From NCBI RefSeq assembly GCF_000484635.1, contig NZ_AXVM01000003.1:372001-436000 (forward strand): DNA of 64,000 nucleotides, in the 5' to 3' direction. Shown piece by piece: positions 1 through 9,968 of the stretch. The position numbers were made by a program, and so were the translations under genes. The notes under the pieces were generated by a model that saw nothing but the letters and a program-made list of their open reading frames with translations, was not told the DNA's origin and ran no database searches. The stretch is from Comamonas badia DSM 17552 (GTDB taxonomy: Bacteria; Pseudomonadota; Gammaproteobacteria; Burkholderiales; Burkholderiaceae_C). How positions within the stretch are numbered: position 1 is the first letter of the stretch; the number at the start of each line of letters is the position of its first letter.

Positions 1-230
1 ACCGCCAGCACGTCGCCCGCGCCGCTGTACCAGCTGCGCCCCTGGCGCCCGCGCCCGGCGGTCTGCTCCTCGGCGATCAGCAGCGTGGGCGGCAGAGCGC
101 CTCTGCGCGCACGGCGCATCAGCTCGGTGTTGCTCGAATCGATGGTGGGCAGCACCTCGATCAGCAACCCCGGCAGCAGCGGCGCGAGCTGCTCGCGCAG
201 CGCGGCAAGGGGCCAGTCAGACAGACTCAT
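1..230 (-). CDS. birA: biotin--[acetyl-CoA-carboxylase] ligase, 5' part only (runs off the left edge)
   Basis: Only the first 76 or so codons are in the window. BirA forms biotinyl-AMP and attaches biotin to the carrier lysine of acetyl-CoA carboxylase. Seen: IDSSNTELMRRA, matching the family's DS-TN element, then AEEQTAGRGRQGRSW, the conserved GRGRxG biotinyl-AMP binding loop. The protein starts close to these motifs, so it appears to lack the N-terminal winged helix of the bifunctional E. coli repressor/ligase; I infer it is a ligase only. The ATG overlaps the TGA of the upstream SET-domain gene by 4 bases (ATGA), so the two are probably translationally coupled. Burkholderiales usually place birA near coaX, which cannot be checked here. 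Confidence 0.85.
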   Translation of the reverse strand, partial: MSLSDWPLAALREQLAPLLPGLLIEVLPTIDSSNTELMRRARRGALPPTLLIAEEQTAGRGRQGRSWYSGAGDVLA

Positions 231-757
231 GCACGAGAACCCTTGCGTGCCGGCCGCGTGCCTGGCTCCAGCGGCCGCCAGCCGCGCTTGGGCGCCAGCA
301 TGGTGCCGCGGCAGTGGCTGCTGCCGCAGCGGCAGGCGTATTCCGCCTTGAGCTTTTGGGTATAGCGCTCTTCGATGATCAGGCCGTAGTCGTAATTGAG
401 CTCTTCGCCTGCGGCGATGCCCCGCAGCGCGGTGATGAAGATGCGCCCGTCCACCTCGTCGGCCCAGCAGTTGGGCTCGCAGCTGTGGTTGATCCAGCGC
501 GCGGCGTTGCCGCCGATGTTGGCATCGATCACGTGGTCTTCATCCACATGAAAGTAGAAAGTGTGGTTGGGGTCGCTGGGGTCGTGCGGGTGGCGCCGCT
601 GCGCCTCGTCCCAGGAGATCACCTCGCCCAGGTATTCGATGACCACCTCGCCCTCGGCGATGGCCTGCAGCGCGAACACGCCCTTGCCGTGCACGCCCGA
701 GCGGCGCACCTGAATGCGCCGACCACGGGGCGCCTGAATACTGCGGGGAGAGGCCAT
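227..757 (-). CDS. SET-domain protein-lysine methyltransferase
   Basis: About 176 residues. A SET domain transfers methyl groups from S-adenosylmethionine to lysine. Seen: HGKGVFA near the start, the core signature RWINHSCEPNC (NHSCxPN pseudoknot), GEELNYDYG with the catalytic-type tyrosine, and a C-terminal CRCGSSHCRG that fits the post-SET CxC zinc site. The start chosen is the ATG at 757, because the SET-homologous sequence follows closely; the reading frame is open 27 codons further upstream, but that part overlaps the divergent promoter region. It is coupled to birA by an ATGA overlap and divergent from topB. The target is unknown: ribosomal or nucleoid proteins are possibilities for bacterial SET proteins, but nothing here decides it. 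Confidence 0.85.
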   Translation of the reverse strand: MASPRSIQAPRGRRIQVRRSGVHGKGVFALQAIAEGEVVIEYLGEVISWDEAQRRHPHDPSDPNHTFYFHVDEDHVIDANIGGNAARWINHSCEPNCWADEVDGRIFITALRGIAAGEELNYDYGLIIEERYTQKLKAEYACRCGSSHCRGTMLAPKRGWRPLEPGTRPARKGSRA

Positions 758-846
758 GCGGAAAATCTCTGCTACCTTGTATGCATACGTACCTGCGCGC
801 GCGTGCGCGTGGGGCCGCCCATTGTAGAAGTGCTTCACTATTCGTC
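758..846. promoter_or_regulatory. divergent promoter region, SET gene / topB
   Basis: This 89-base gap separates two divergent genes, so it must hold both promoters. It contains a 10-base palindrome GTATGCATAC at 779-788 and an alternating purine-pyrimidine run rich in GC/GT at about 796-811. No convincing -35/-10 pair stands out. Confidence 0.4.
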
Positions 847-3762
<2,916 letters not shown>

Positions 3763-3826
3763 GCGCGTGGCCCCCGTCGCCCGAGGCCCTTCAGGCCTTG
3801 AGTGCCGCGAGACGGTCTGAGCGTGT

Positions 3827-4411
3827 TCAGCCGCGCGCCATCGGCGCCACGCCAATCCACGCCGCATGCAGCCAGAACGCAAACGCGGCCCAGGCTGCCG
3901 CGCCGACCACGAGCGTCAGCAGCGTGGGCGCCGCCTTGCCCGGCGCGACCACCGTGCCCTGCGCCCGGTCGCGCTGGCGCGCGGCGCGGAAATCCAGCAC
4001 CGCCCACAGCAGCACGGCGCCAAACAGCAGCAGGTCCGCCAGCTTGCCGGTGGCCAGCAGATGGCCGAAGGCCCAGAGCTTGACGCCCAGGATCATCGGG
4101 TGGTGCAGCCGTGCCCGGATGGCATTGCGCGGCACATAGGCCGCCGCCACCAGGATGAAGGCCAGCAGCGTGAACAGCGAGTTCAGGTGCTTGAGCGCCA
4201 TCGGCGGGCTCCAGAGCAGCACCGGCTGCTGGCGCGCCTGCGCATAGCCCCAGACGATCAGCGCCAGGCCCGCCAGCGAGACGATGGAATACAGGCCCTT
4301 CCAGGCCATGGGGCCAAGCCGCGCCACGGTGCGCGTGCGCCAGCCTTCGGCCACGATGCGCACCGAGTGCATGCCGAGAAACAAGATCAGGCCGAGAAGA
4401 AGAGTGCTCAT
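3827..4411 (-). CDS. NnrU family integral membrane protein
   Basis: About 194 residues with roughly five hydrophobic helices (starting MSTLLLGLILFLGMHSVRI). The pattern H-S-V-R near the first helix, R-x-x-HHPM-x-x-G in the middle and K-x-W-A-x-GHLL is that of NnrU, a family first named from a denitrification locus of Rhodobacter and related to isoprenylcysteine methyltransferase-like membrane proteins. No denitrification genes are near, so the role here is open. ATG 4411 begins directly at the first membrane helix; the frame stays open another 41 codons upstream, without homology. It converges on topB and diverges from the VOC gene. Confidence 0.75.
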   Translation of the reverse strand: MSTLLLGLILFLGMHSVRIVAEGWRTRTVARLGPMAWKGLYSIVSLAGLALIVWGYAQARQQPVLLWSPPMALKHLNSLFTLLAFILVAAAYVPRNAIRARLHHPMILGVKLWAFGHLLATGKLADLLLFGAVLLWAVLDFRAARQRDRAQGTVVAPGKAAPTLLTLVVGAAAWAAFAFWLHAAWIGVAPMARG

Positions 4412-4517
4412 GGTGCGTGATGTGTGCGGGAACCTCCGGCAATTATCCGTGGGCGGCACGCTGAAGGCGCGGCCGCTACCATTGCCGGGTTTGAACCCTC
4501 TGGACGGAGAAAACCCC

Positions 4518-4907
4518 ATGTTCAGCCACATCATGCTCGGCGCCGCCGATCTGGAGCAATCCAGGCGTTTTTACGATGCCCTGCTGGGCACGCTCGGCAT
4601 CGCCGCAGGCGTGGCCAACAAAAACCGCTATTTCTACCGCACCCCTGCCGGAGCCTTTGCCATCTCCACCCCCATCAATGGCGAGCCCGCCTGCTTTGGC
4701 AATGGCGCGACCACCGGTTTTGCCGCCGCTTCGCCCGAGCAGGTGGACGCGGCGCACGCGGCAGGCGCGGCCGCGGGCGGCGTGAGCTGCGAAGACCCGC
4801 CCGGCTGGCGCGAGCTCGGCGGCGGCGCGCGCATCTACCTGGCCTATCTGCGCGATCCGACGGGCAACAAGCTGTGCCTGGCACACCGCCCGGCCAAAGC
4901 GGCCTGA
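4518..4907 (+). CDS. VOC (glyoxalase/bleomycin-resistance) superfamily protein
   Basis: A 129-residue single-domain protein. It starts MFSHIMLGAADLEQSRRFYD, the usual first VOC beta-alpha unit, and ends with YLRDPTGNKLCL, the usual last metal-ligand strand (DPxGN). Family members are metal-dependent lyases, isomerases or dioxygenases, or binding proteins for drugs; the substrate cannot be told from this. GGAG lies about 10 bases before the ATG. A decayed copy of its 3' end follows at 4940-5040, and a glutathione transferase gene follows that, so a glutathione-linked detoxification role is plausible but inferred. Confidence 0.85.
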   Translation: MFSHIMLGAADLEQSRRFYDALLGTLGIAAGVANKNRYFYRTPAGAFAISTPINGEPACFGNGATTGFAAASPEQVDAAHAAGAAAGGVSCEDPPGWRELGGGARIYLAYLRDPTGNKLCLAHRPAKAA

Positions 4908-4939
4908 TCGCCGGGCTCCGCTCGCGTTCCTGGCGGCCG

Positions 4940-5040
4940 GCTTGGTACCGGCGCGGACGGGCCGCTGTACCTGGCCTGCCTGCGCGAGACCCCAGCGGCA
5001 ACAAACCGTGCGTGCCGCACCAGCCGCCCGCAGCGGGCGC
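4940..5040 (+). pseudogene. remnant of a second VOC-type gene (3' end, frameshifted)
   Basis: Between the VOC gene and the GST gene, translation gives GTGADGPLYLACLRE in one frame. It continues in the next frame as ARDPSGNKPCVPHQPP. Together these parallel GGGARIYLAYLRDPTGNKLC of the intact VOC protein, with a frame change at about 5008. I read this as the leftover C-terminus of a related VOC gene, through tandem duplication or loss of a neighbour. There is no start codon and no full domain. Confidence 0.55.
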
Positions 5041-5073
5041 AGAATCCACCCTCGAGAAAGGACAAACCACCCC

Positions 5074-5772
5074 ATGACCTGGACGCATCCCATCACCGCG
5101 AAATGGCCGGCGCGGCACCCCGAGCGGCTGCAGCTGTATTCGCTGCCCACGCCCAACGGCGTGAAGGCTTCGATCGCGCTGGAAGAACTTGCGCTGCCCT
5201 ACGAGCCGCATCTGGTGAGTTTTGACACCAACGACCAGCTCTCGCCCGAGTTCCTGTCGCTCAACCCGAACAACAAGATTCCGGCCATCCTCGACCCGAA
5301 CGGCCCCGGCGGCAAGCCGCTGGCGCTGTGGGAATCGGGCGCCATTCTGGTCTATCTGGCGGAGAAAACCGGCCGGCTGCTCAGCAGCGATCCGGCGCAG
5401 CGCTACCAGACCCTGCAATGGCTGATGTGGCAGATGGGCGGCGTCGGGCCGATGTTCGGCCAGCTCGGGTTCTTCCACAAATTCGCCGGCAAGGATTTCG
5501 AGGACAAGCGCCCGCGCGACCGCTATGCGGCCGAGTCCAAACGCCTGCTGACCGTGCTGGACAAGCACCTTGCCGGGCGCGACTGGATCATGGGCAGCGA
5601 TTACAGCATTGCCGACATCGCCGTTTTCCCCTGGGTGCGCAACCTCATCGGTTTCTACGAGGCCGCCGATCTCGTGGGCTGGGGCGTCTACCCCGAGGTG
5701 GCGCGGGTGCTGGAAGCATTTGCCGCGCGGCCCGCGGTGCAGCGCGGGCTGGCCATTCCGCCGCGCGCTTGA
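5074..5772 (+). CDS. glutathione S-transferase family protein (YghU/Ure2p-like)
   Basis: A 232-residue two-domain protein. The N-terminal thioredoxin-like part has LYSLPTPNGVKASIALEEL and IPAILDP, with ESGAILVYLAE for gamma-glutamyl binding. The C-terminal helical part has DYSIADIAVFPWVRN, the GST N-capping motif. The TPNGxK pattern is typical of the Nu-class/YghU disulfide-bond reductases, which bind two glutathiones. The ATG at 5074 has GAGAAAGGAC just upstream. It follows VOC genes and is followed after 3 bases by the lipoprotein gene at 5776, suggesting one transcript. Confidence 0.9.
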   Translation: MTWTHPITAKWPARHPERLQLYSLPTPNGVKASIALEELALPYEPHLVSFDTNDQLSPEFLSLNPNNKIPAILDPNGPGGKPLALWESGAILVYLAEKTGRLLSSDPAQRYQTLQWLMWQMGGVGPMFGQLGFFHKFAGKDFEDKRPRDRYAAESKRLLTVLDKHLAGRDWIMGSDYSIADIAVFPWVRNLIGFYEAADLVGWGVYPEVARVLEAFAARPAVQRGLAIPPRA

Positions 5773-5775
5773 ACC

Positions 5776-6339
5776 ATGCGCTCGCGCCGTGGCTGGCTCA
5801 CGGGCGGCTTGGCGTTGTGGCTGGGCGTTGCAGCCTGCACCGTGGGGCAGAGCGGCCCGCGCAGCCTGACCTTGAGCCTGGAACGACTGCAGGCCGCGGT
5901 CGCCAGGCGGTTTCCGCGCCGCTACAGCGTGCAGCGCCTGCTGGATGTGTCCGTGCAGGCACCGCTGCTGAGCCTGCTGCCGGCCATGGACCACATCGGT
6001 GCGCAGTTCAGCCTGAACGCCAGCGGGCCACTGCTGCAGCGTGACTACACCGGCCAGGCGGATGTGGACTTTGCGCTGCGCTACGACCCCGGTGACCGCA
6101 GCCTGCGCGCCACGGAACTGAACGTCAACGCGCTGCGGCTCGATGGCATGACCGAAAGCGGCGCCGCGCTGCTGCAGAATTATCTGGCCGACGCGGTGCG
6201 CAAGGCCGTGCTCGAGGTGGTGGTCTATCGCCTGAGCGAAGACGATCTGAGGCTGGCCGATACGCTGGGCCTGCAGCCCGGTGCCATCACCGTCACCAGT
6301 GATGGCTTGCGGGTGGAACTGGTTGCAAAAAACCCCTGA
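5776..6339 (+). CDS. DUF1439 lipoprotein (YceB-like)
   Basis: About 187 residues. A basic N-terminus and hydrophobic stretch end in the lipobox LGVAAC (Cys21), so it is probably a lipid-anchored periplasmic protein. The rest (ARRFPRRYSVQRLLDVSV, then alternating beta-type segments) matches the DUF1439/YceB layout, thought to bind lipids in a tubular lipid-binding-like fold. It begins 3 bases after the GST stop. Function in this organism is unknown. Confidence 0.75.
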   Translation: MRSRRGWLTGGLALWLGVAACTVGQSGPRSLTLSLERLQAAVARRFPRRYSVQRLLDVSVQAPLLSLLPAMDHIGAQFSLNASGPLLQRDYTGQADVDFALRYDPGDRSLRATELNVNALRLDGMTESGAALLQNYLADAVRKAVLEVVVYRLSEDDLRLADTLGLQPGAITVTSDGLRVELVAKNP

Positions 6340-6398
6340 GCAACGTTACGGCGTTTGCTTGGTTACCATCAACGCCCGCCATTTTTCGGGCCGCTTCC

Positions 6399-7628
6399 AT
6401 GAACCCCCCCGTGGCCACCAGTGCCGCAACCGCGCTTGCTCCCGACCCCACACGCTACCGCGTGCTCGGCGCCATCAGCTTCACGCACATGCTCAACGAC
6501 ATGATCCAGTCGTTGATCCTGGCGATCTACCCGATCCTGAAGGGCGATTTCAACCTGAGCTTTCTGCAGATCGGCCTGATCACGCTGACCTACCAGCTCA
6601 CCGCCTCGCTGCTGCAGCCGCTGATCGGCCTGTACACCGACAGGCACCCCAAGCCACATTCGCTGGCGTTTGGCATGGGCTCCACGCTGTGCGGCCTGCT
6701 GCTGCTCTCGGTGGCGCCGAACTTTGCCGTGATCCTGGTGGCGGCGGCGCTGGTGGGTACGGGCTCTTCGGTGTTCCACCCCGAATCGTCGCGCATCGCG
6801 CGCCTGGCTTCGGGCGGGCAGCATGGGCTGGCGCAGTCGATCTTCCAGGTGGGCGGCAATACCGGTTCGGCGCTCGGGCCGCTGCTGGCCGCCATCATCG
6901 TGCTGCCGCACGGCCAGGGCGCCATCGCCTGGTTTGCCGTGGCGGCGCTGGTGGCGATTGCGGTGCTCTGGCAGATCGGCAACTGGTACCGGCGCCAGTT
7001 CCTGGGCAGCGGCGCGCGCGCCAAAAAGGCGGTCGGCAGCGCAATGAGCCCTGTGCCGCCGAACGTGGTGCGCCGCGCCATCGGCGTGCTGCTGCTGCTC
7101 ATTTTTTCGAAGTATTTCTACCTTACCAGCCTGACGAGTTACTACACCTTCTACCTGATCGAGCGCTTTGGCGTCTCGGTGCAGTCGGCGCAAATCCACC
7201 TCTTCGTCTTCCTCTTCGCCGTGGCGGCGGGCACGCTGGCCGGCGGGCCGATTGGCGACCGCATCGGGCGCAAGCCGGTGATCTGGGTCTCGATCCTGGG
7301 CGTGGCGCCTTTCACGCTGCTGCTGCCGCATGTGGGGCTGGTGTGGACGGGCATCCTGACCTTCATCATCGGCGTGGTCATCGCCTCGGCGTTCTCGGCC
7401 ATCCTGGTCTATGCGCAGGAATTGATGCCCGGCAAGATCGGCGCCGTCTCCGGCCTGTTCTTCGGCTTTGCCTTCGGCATGGGCGGCGTGGGCGCGGCGG
7501 TGCTGGGCGTGCTGGCGGACAGCCGCGGCATCGAATTCGTCTACCAGATTTGCGCCTTCCTGCCGCTGCTGGGGCTGCTCACCATCTTCTTGCCGACCAT
7601 CGAGCAGCCGCGCCGCAAGGTGAACTGA
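6399..7628 (+). CDS. MFS transporter, fosmidomycin-resistance (Fsr) family
   Basis: A 409-residue inner-membrane protein with about 12 helices. Seen: HMLNDMIQSLILAIYPILK at helix 1; GLYTDRHPKP between helices 2 and 3 (MFS motif A region); and GTGSSVFHPESSRIARLASG and FQVGGNTGSALGPLL, which are characteristic of Fsr-type exporters. GDRIGRKP marks the second-half loop. Fsr expels fosmidomycin by proton antiport in E. coli; other members carry different compounds, so the substrate here is uncertain. Confidence 0.85.
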   Translation: MNPPVATSAATALAPDPTRYRVLGAISFTHMLNDMIQSLILAIYPILKGDFNLSFLQIGLITLTYQLTASLLQPLIGLYTDRHPKPHSLAFGMGSTLCGLLLLSVAPNFAVILVAAALVGTGSSVFHPESSRIARLASGGQHGLAQSIFQVGGNTGSALGPLLAAIIVLPHGQGAIAWFAVAALVAIAVLWQIGNWYRRQFLGSGARAKKAVGSAMSPVPPNVVRRAIGVLLLLIFSKYFYLTSLTSYYTFYLIERFGVSVQSAQIHLFVFLFAVAAGTLAGGPIGDRIGRKPVIWVSILGVAPFTLLLPHVGLVWTGILTFIIGVVIASAFSAILVYAQELMPGKIGAVSGLFFGFAFGMGGVGAAVLGVLADSRGIEFVYQICAFLPLLGLLTIFLPTIEQPRRKVN

Positions 7629-7746
7629 ATAAATACCCCTGTCCGAGCAAGCACGAGACGCATCGCGCCGCATCCGGGCTGCCGCCCGGGTGAGCCTGCG
7701 CGCGGGCTGAGACAATCGGCTTCATTCGCTTTTCACCGCACCGCAC

Positions 7747-8220
7747 ATGACCATCACCAAAGACACCGCCGTCACCCTGCGCTACTCCCTGGCGGACGCC
7801 GTCACCGGCAAGCCGCTGGATTCCGGGCTCACCGCCTACCTGCACGGCGGCTATGAAAGCATTTTTCCCAAGGTGGAGCAGGCGCTGGAGGGCCAGGCAG
7901 TGGGGCATGCCACGGCGGTCGAGCTGGCGATCGAGGAGGCCTTCGGACCGCGTGACGAGAGCCTGGTGACGACCATTCCCAAAACCGATTTCCCGCCCGG
8001 CGTGAAGGTGGGTGGGCGGCTGCAGCGCCTGGGTGAGGATGGCCAGCCGCGCGTCTACAACGTGGTGAAGATCAAAGGCCCCGAGGTGCACCTGGATGGC
8101 AACCACCCGCTTGCCGGCAAGGCGCTGCGCTTTGCCTGCAAGGTGACCGAGGTGCGGCCCGCCACCGCCGAGGAAATTGCCCACCGCCATGTGCATGGCG
8201 GCCATGGGCATCACCACTGA
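7747..8220 (+). CDS. slyD: FKBP-type peptidyl-prolyl isomerase / metallochaperone SlyD
   Basis: 157 residues. The FKBP part is split by an insert-in-flap domain (residues about 70-130), as in SlyD: GGYESIFPKVEQALEGQAVG, then EAFGPRD and DFPPGVKVGG. A short His-rich tail, HRHVHGGHGHHH, ends the protein and is the usual nickel-binding tail of SlyD. It acts in the cytoplasm on proline isomerisation and metal delivery. It converges on the DUF4148 gene across a hairpin at 8287-8312. Confidence 0.93.
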   Translation: MTITKDTAVTLRYSLADAVTGKPLDSGLTAYLHGGYESIFPKVEQALEGQAVGHATAVELAIEEAFGPRDESLVTTIPKTDFPPGVKVGGRLQRLGEDGQPRVYNVVKIKGPEVHLDGNHPLAGKALRFACKVTEVRPATAEEIAHRHVHGGHGHHH

Positions 8221-8286
8221 TTTGCTTCAGCGCTGCCTTGATGCCGCGGTCCGCGCCTGCAGCAAAGCGGTAGGCCCAAAACAAAA

Positions 8287-8312
8287 GGGCACGCGGCGAA
8301 AGCCCCGTGCCC
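8287..8312. terminator. bidirectional terminator between slyD and the DUF4148 gene
   Basis: GGGCACG (8287-8293) pairs with CGTGCCC (8306-8312) around a 12-base GC-rich loop region. AAAACAAAA precedes it, which gives a U-tract for minus-strand transcripts. The genes on both sides point towards it. Confidence 0.65.
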
Positions 8313-8351
8313 TGGATGGCGGCAGGCTGGCGCGTGCCAGCCCCTGCGTGA

Positions 8352-8657
8352 TTACGACAGATTGCCGACGGCTGGGTGGAAGCCCTGTGCGAAGGCCTCG
8401 CGCGTGGCTTCGCGCACTTGGGCGCGGGTCAGATCGCTCTTGACCGCGGGTTGCGCCACCGGCATGTTGCCGGCCTCGGGCGCCTGGGCGATGGCCTGGG
8501 CCTGCACATCGGCACGCTGGGCCTGGTTCACGACCACGTCTTGCGGCTGGAACAGCGGGAAGGCGCCAGCGGCGGGCTGCGCATCGGCGGCAAAGGCGGT
8601 ACCCGAGACGAGCACGGCGGCGGCAACGGCGGCGAAAGCGAAATTCTTGCGGATCAT
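8352..8657 (-). CDS. DUF4148 domain-containing secreted protein
   Basis: 101 residues. A signal peptide (MIRKNFAFAAVAAAVLVSG, then TAFA cut before ADAQ) is followed by a low-complexity Gln/Ala stretch and LTRAQVREATREAFAQG, the typical DUF4148 repeat. Such small exported proteins are numerous in Burkholderiales and their function is unknown. The start is supported by AAGGAGAAA directly upstream of ATG 8657, although the frame is open for 69 more codons. Confidence 0.85.
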   Translation of the reverse strand: MIRKNFAFAAVAAAVLVSGTAFAADAQPAAGAFPLFQPQDVVVNQAQRADVQAQAIAQAPEAGNMPVAQPAVKSDLTRAQVREATREAFAQGFHPAVGNLS

Positions 8658-8930
8658 GATTTTCTCCTTACGGTGTGGTAAACCAAAAAACAAACAAAAC
8701 CTATGAGGTAAACAGGTGGCCTGAGCCACTTTCCTTACCGGAGGTGCATCGGTTGATGTCCTTCGATGACTTGTATTGTGAGGGTTTACCCTAGGATAAA
8801 AAAGACCAAATATCGAATTAGATTGTTTCGCAAATGGAAACAATAAAACCGGGTGTCGGTGCATCGCACGCTGCCGCGCCGGGCGCCATGCGGCCTGTCT
8901 TTACCCTTTGGCAGCCGTTATCATGAGCCG
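8658..8930. promoter_or_regulatory. divergent AT-richer promoter region with a perfect inverted repeat
   Basis: This 273-base region serves the DUF4148 gene (minus) and the holin-like gene (plus). It is visibly AT-rich between 8750 and 8850 and contains an 8-base inverted repeat ATTGTTTC (8822-8829) / GAAACAAT (8837-8844) with a 7-base spacer, a possible repressor site. AGGGTTTACCCT lies near 8778. I cannot assign a regulator. Confidence 0.4.
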
Positions 8931-9335
8931 ATGCTTTCCAATATCGGCCCTTTCCTCACCCAGTGGGCCATCACCGCACTCGCGCTCTGGGTGGCCAGCC
9001 ACATCTTCAAGGGCGTGAAGTTCGACAGCACCGGCGCGCTCATCGTGTCGGCGCTGCTGCTGGGCTTTGCCAATGCCATCGTGCGGCCGCTGCTGATCGT
9101 GTTGACCTTGCCGCTGACGCTGCTCACGTTCGGCCTGTTCCTGCTGGTCGTCAATGCGCTGGTGATTCTGCTGGTGTCGGCGCTGGTCAAGGGCTTTCGG
9201 CTCTCGGGCTTCTGGACGGCGCTGTTCGCCAGCCTGTTTGTCTCGCTCCTCAGCGTGCTGATCGGCGCCATCGTCACCGGTGGCGATCCGGCGATGGAGA
9301 TACAGATGCCGCAGGGCAGCGGGACCTGGCTCTGA
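8931..9335 (+). CDS. phage holin family (four-helix) membrane protein
   Basis: 134 residues with four hydrophobic segments, each about 20 residues, starting at MLSNIGPFLTQWAITALALW. The glycine-rich turn KGVKFDSTGALIVSALLLGF, NAIVRPLLIVLTLPLTLLTFG and the loop FRLSGFWTALFASL are characteristic of the widespread four-helix family named after mycobacteriophage holins (Phage_holin_4_2). No phage genes surround it, so it is best seen as a chromosomal membrane protein of unknown role. ATG 8931 begins at the first helix. Confidence 0.8.
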   Translation: MLSNIGPFLTQWAITALALWVASHIFKGVKFDSTGALIVSALLLGFANAIVRPLLIVLTLPLTLLTFGLFLLVVNALVILLVSALVKGFRLSGFWTALFASLFVSLLSVLIGAIVTGGDPAMEIQMPQGSGTWL

Positions 9336-9476
9336 GCGGGTTTGCGCCATGGGTGCCGATGGCCGCGTAAAAACATGGCTGCCGACGCTTGTTGCATAAG
9401 GTATTCAATCGAATTGGATGGACATTGCAGCGTTCGCCTACCATCAACGCTCAGTGAAACCAACAGAGGAAGCGCC

Positions 9477-9935
9477 ATGAAACACCTGCTCATTTCCACC
9501 GTGCTGGCGAGCCTGTGCGGCTTGGGCCCGGGTGCGCACGCTGCCGGTCTGGGCGATGCCCTGCGCGGCCAAGTGGGCGGCGGTTCGGATGCATCGGCGC
9601 TGGGTGGTTTGCTGGGCGGCGGCGCGGATGCCTCGGCGCTTTCGGCGGCGGGCCTGGTGGGCTCGTCCAGCGCGGGCAACGCGGCGGGTGTCATTACCTA
9701 CTGCATGAAGAACAATTACCTGAACGCCGACAAGGCGGCGCAGGTCAAGGATCAGCTCCTGGGCAAGATCGGCCTGGAGCCCAGGGAAGAGCCCAGGGAC
9801 GAGGGCTACCTCAGTGGCCTGTCCGGCATGGTCACGGGTTCGGGCGGCAAGACCTTCGACATGAGCAAGGTCAAGGGCAAGCTCAAGGAAAAGGCCTGCG
9901 ACTTCGCGCTCGACAACGCCCAATCCTTGCTGTGA
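9477..9935 (+). CDS. DUF2501 family secreted protein (YjjA-like)
   Basis: About 152 residues. Signal peptide MKHLLISTVLASLCGLGPG followed by an A-H-A cleavage site, a Gly/Ala/Ser-rich segment, then NAAGVITYCMKNNYLN, KDQLLGKIG and a C-terminal KLKEKACDFALDNAQSLL. The two cysteines (in TYC and KAC) could form a disulfide. This matches the DUF2501 layout; the function is unknown. AGAGGAAGCGCC precedes ATG 9477. Confidence 0.8.
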   Translation: MKHLLISTVLASLCGLGPGAHAAGLGDALRGQVGGGSDASALGGLLGGGADASALSAAGLVGSSSAGNAAGVITYCMKNNYLNADKAAQVKDQLLGKIGLEPREEPRDEGYLSGLSGMVTGSGGKTFDMSKVKGKLKEKACDFALDNAQSLL

Positions 9936-9968
9936 CCGGCCGCGCCGCGGGGCCGGGCGCGGCGCGGC

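Noticed and set aside
8931-9335. Holin-like gene as a sign of a prophage
   Set aside because: No lysin, capsid, integrase or other phage gene is nearby, and this four-helix family is widespread as ordinary chromosomal proteins.
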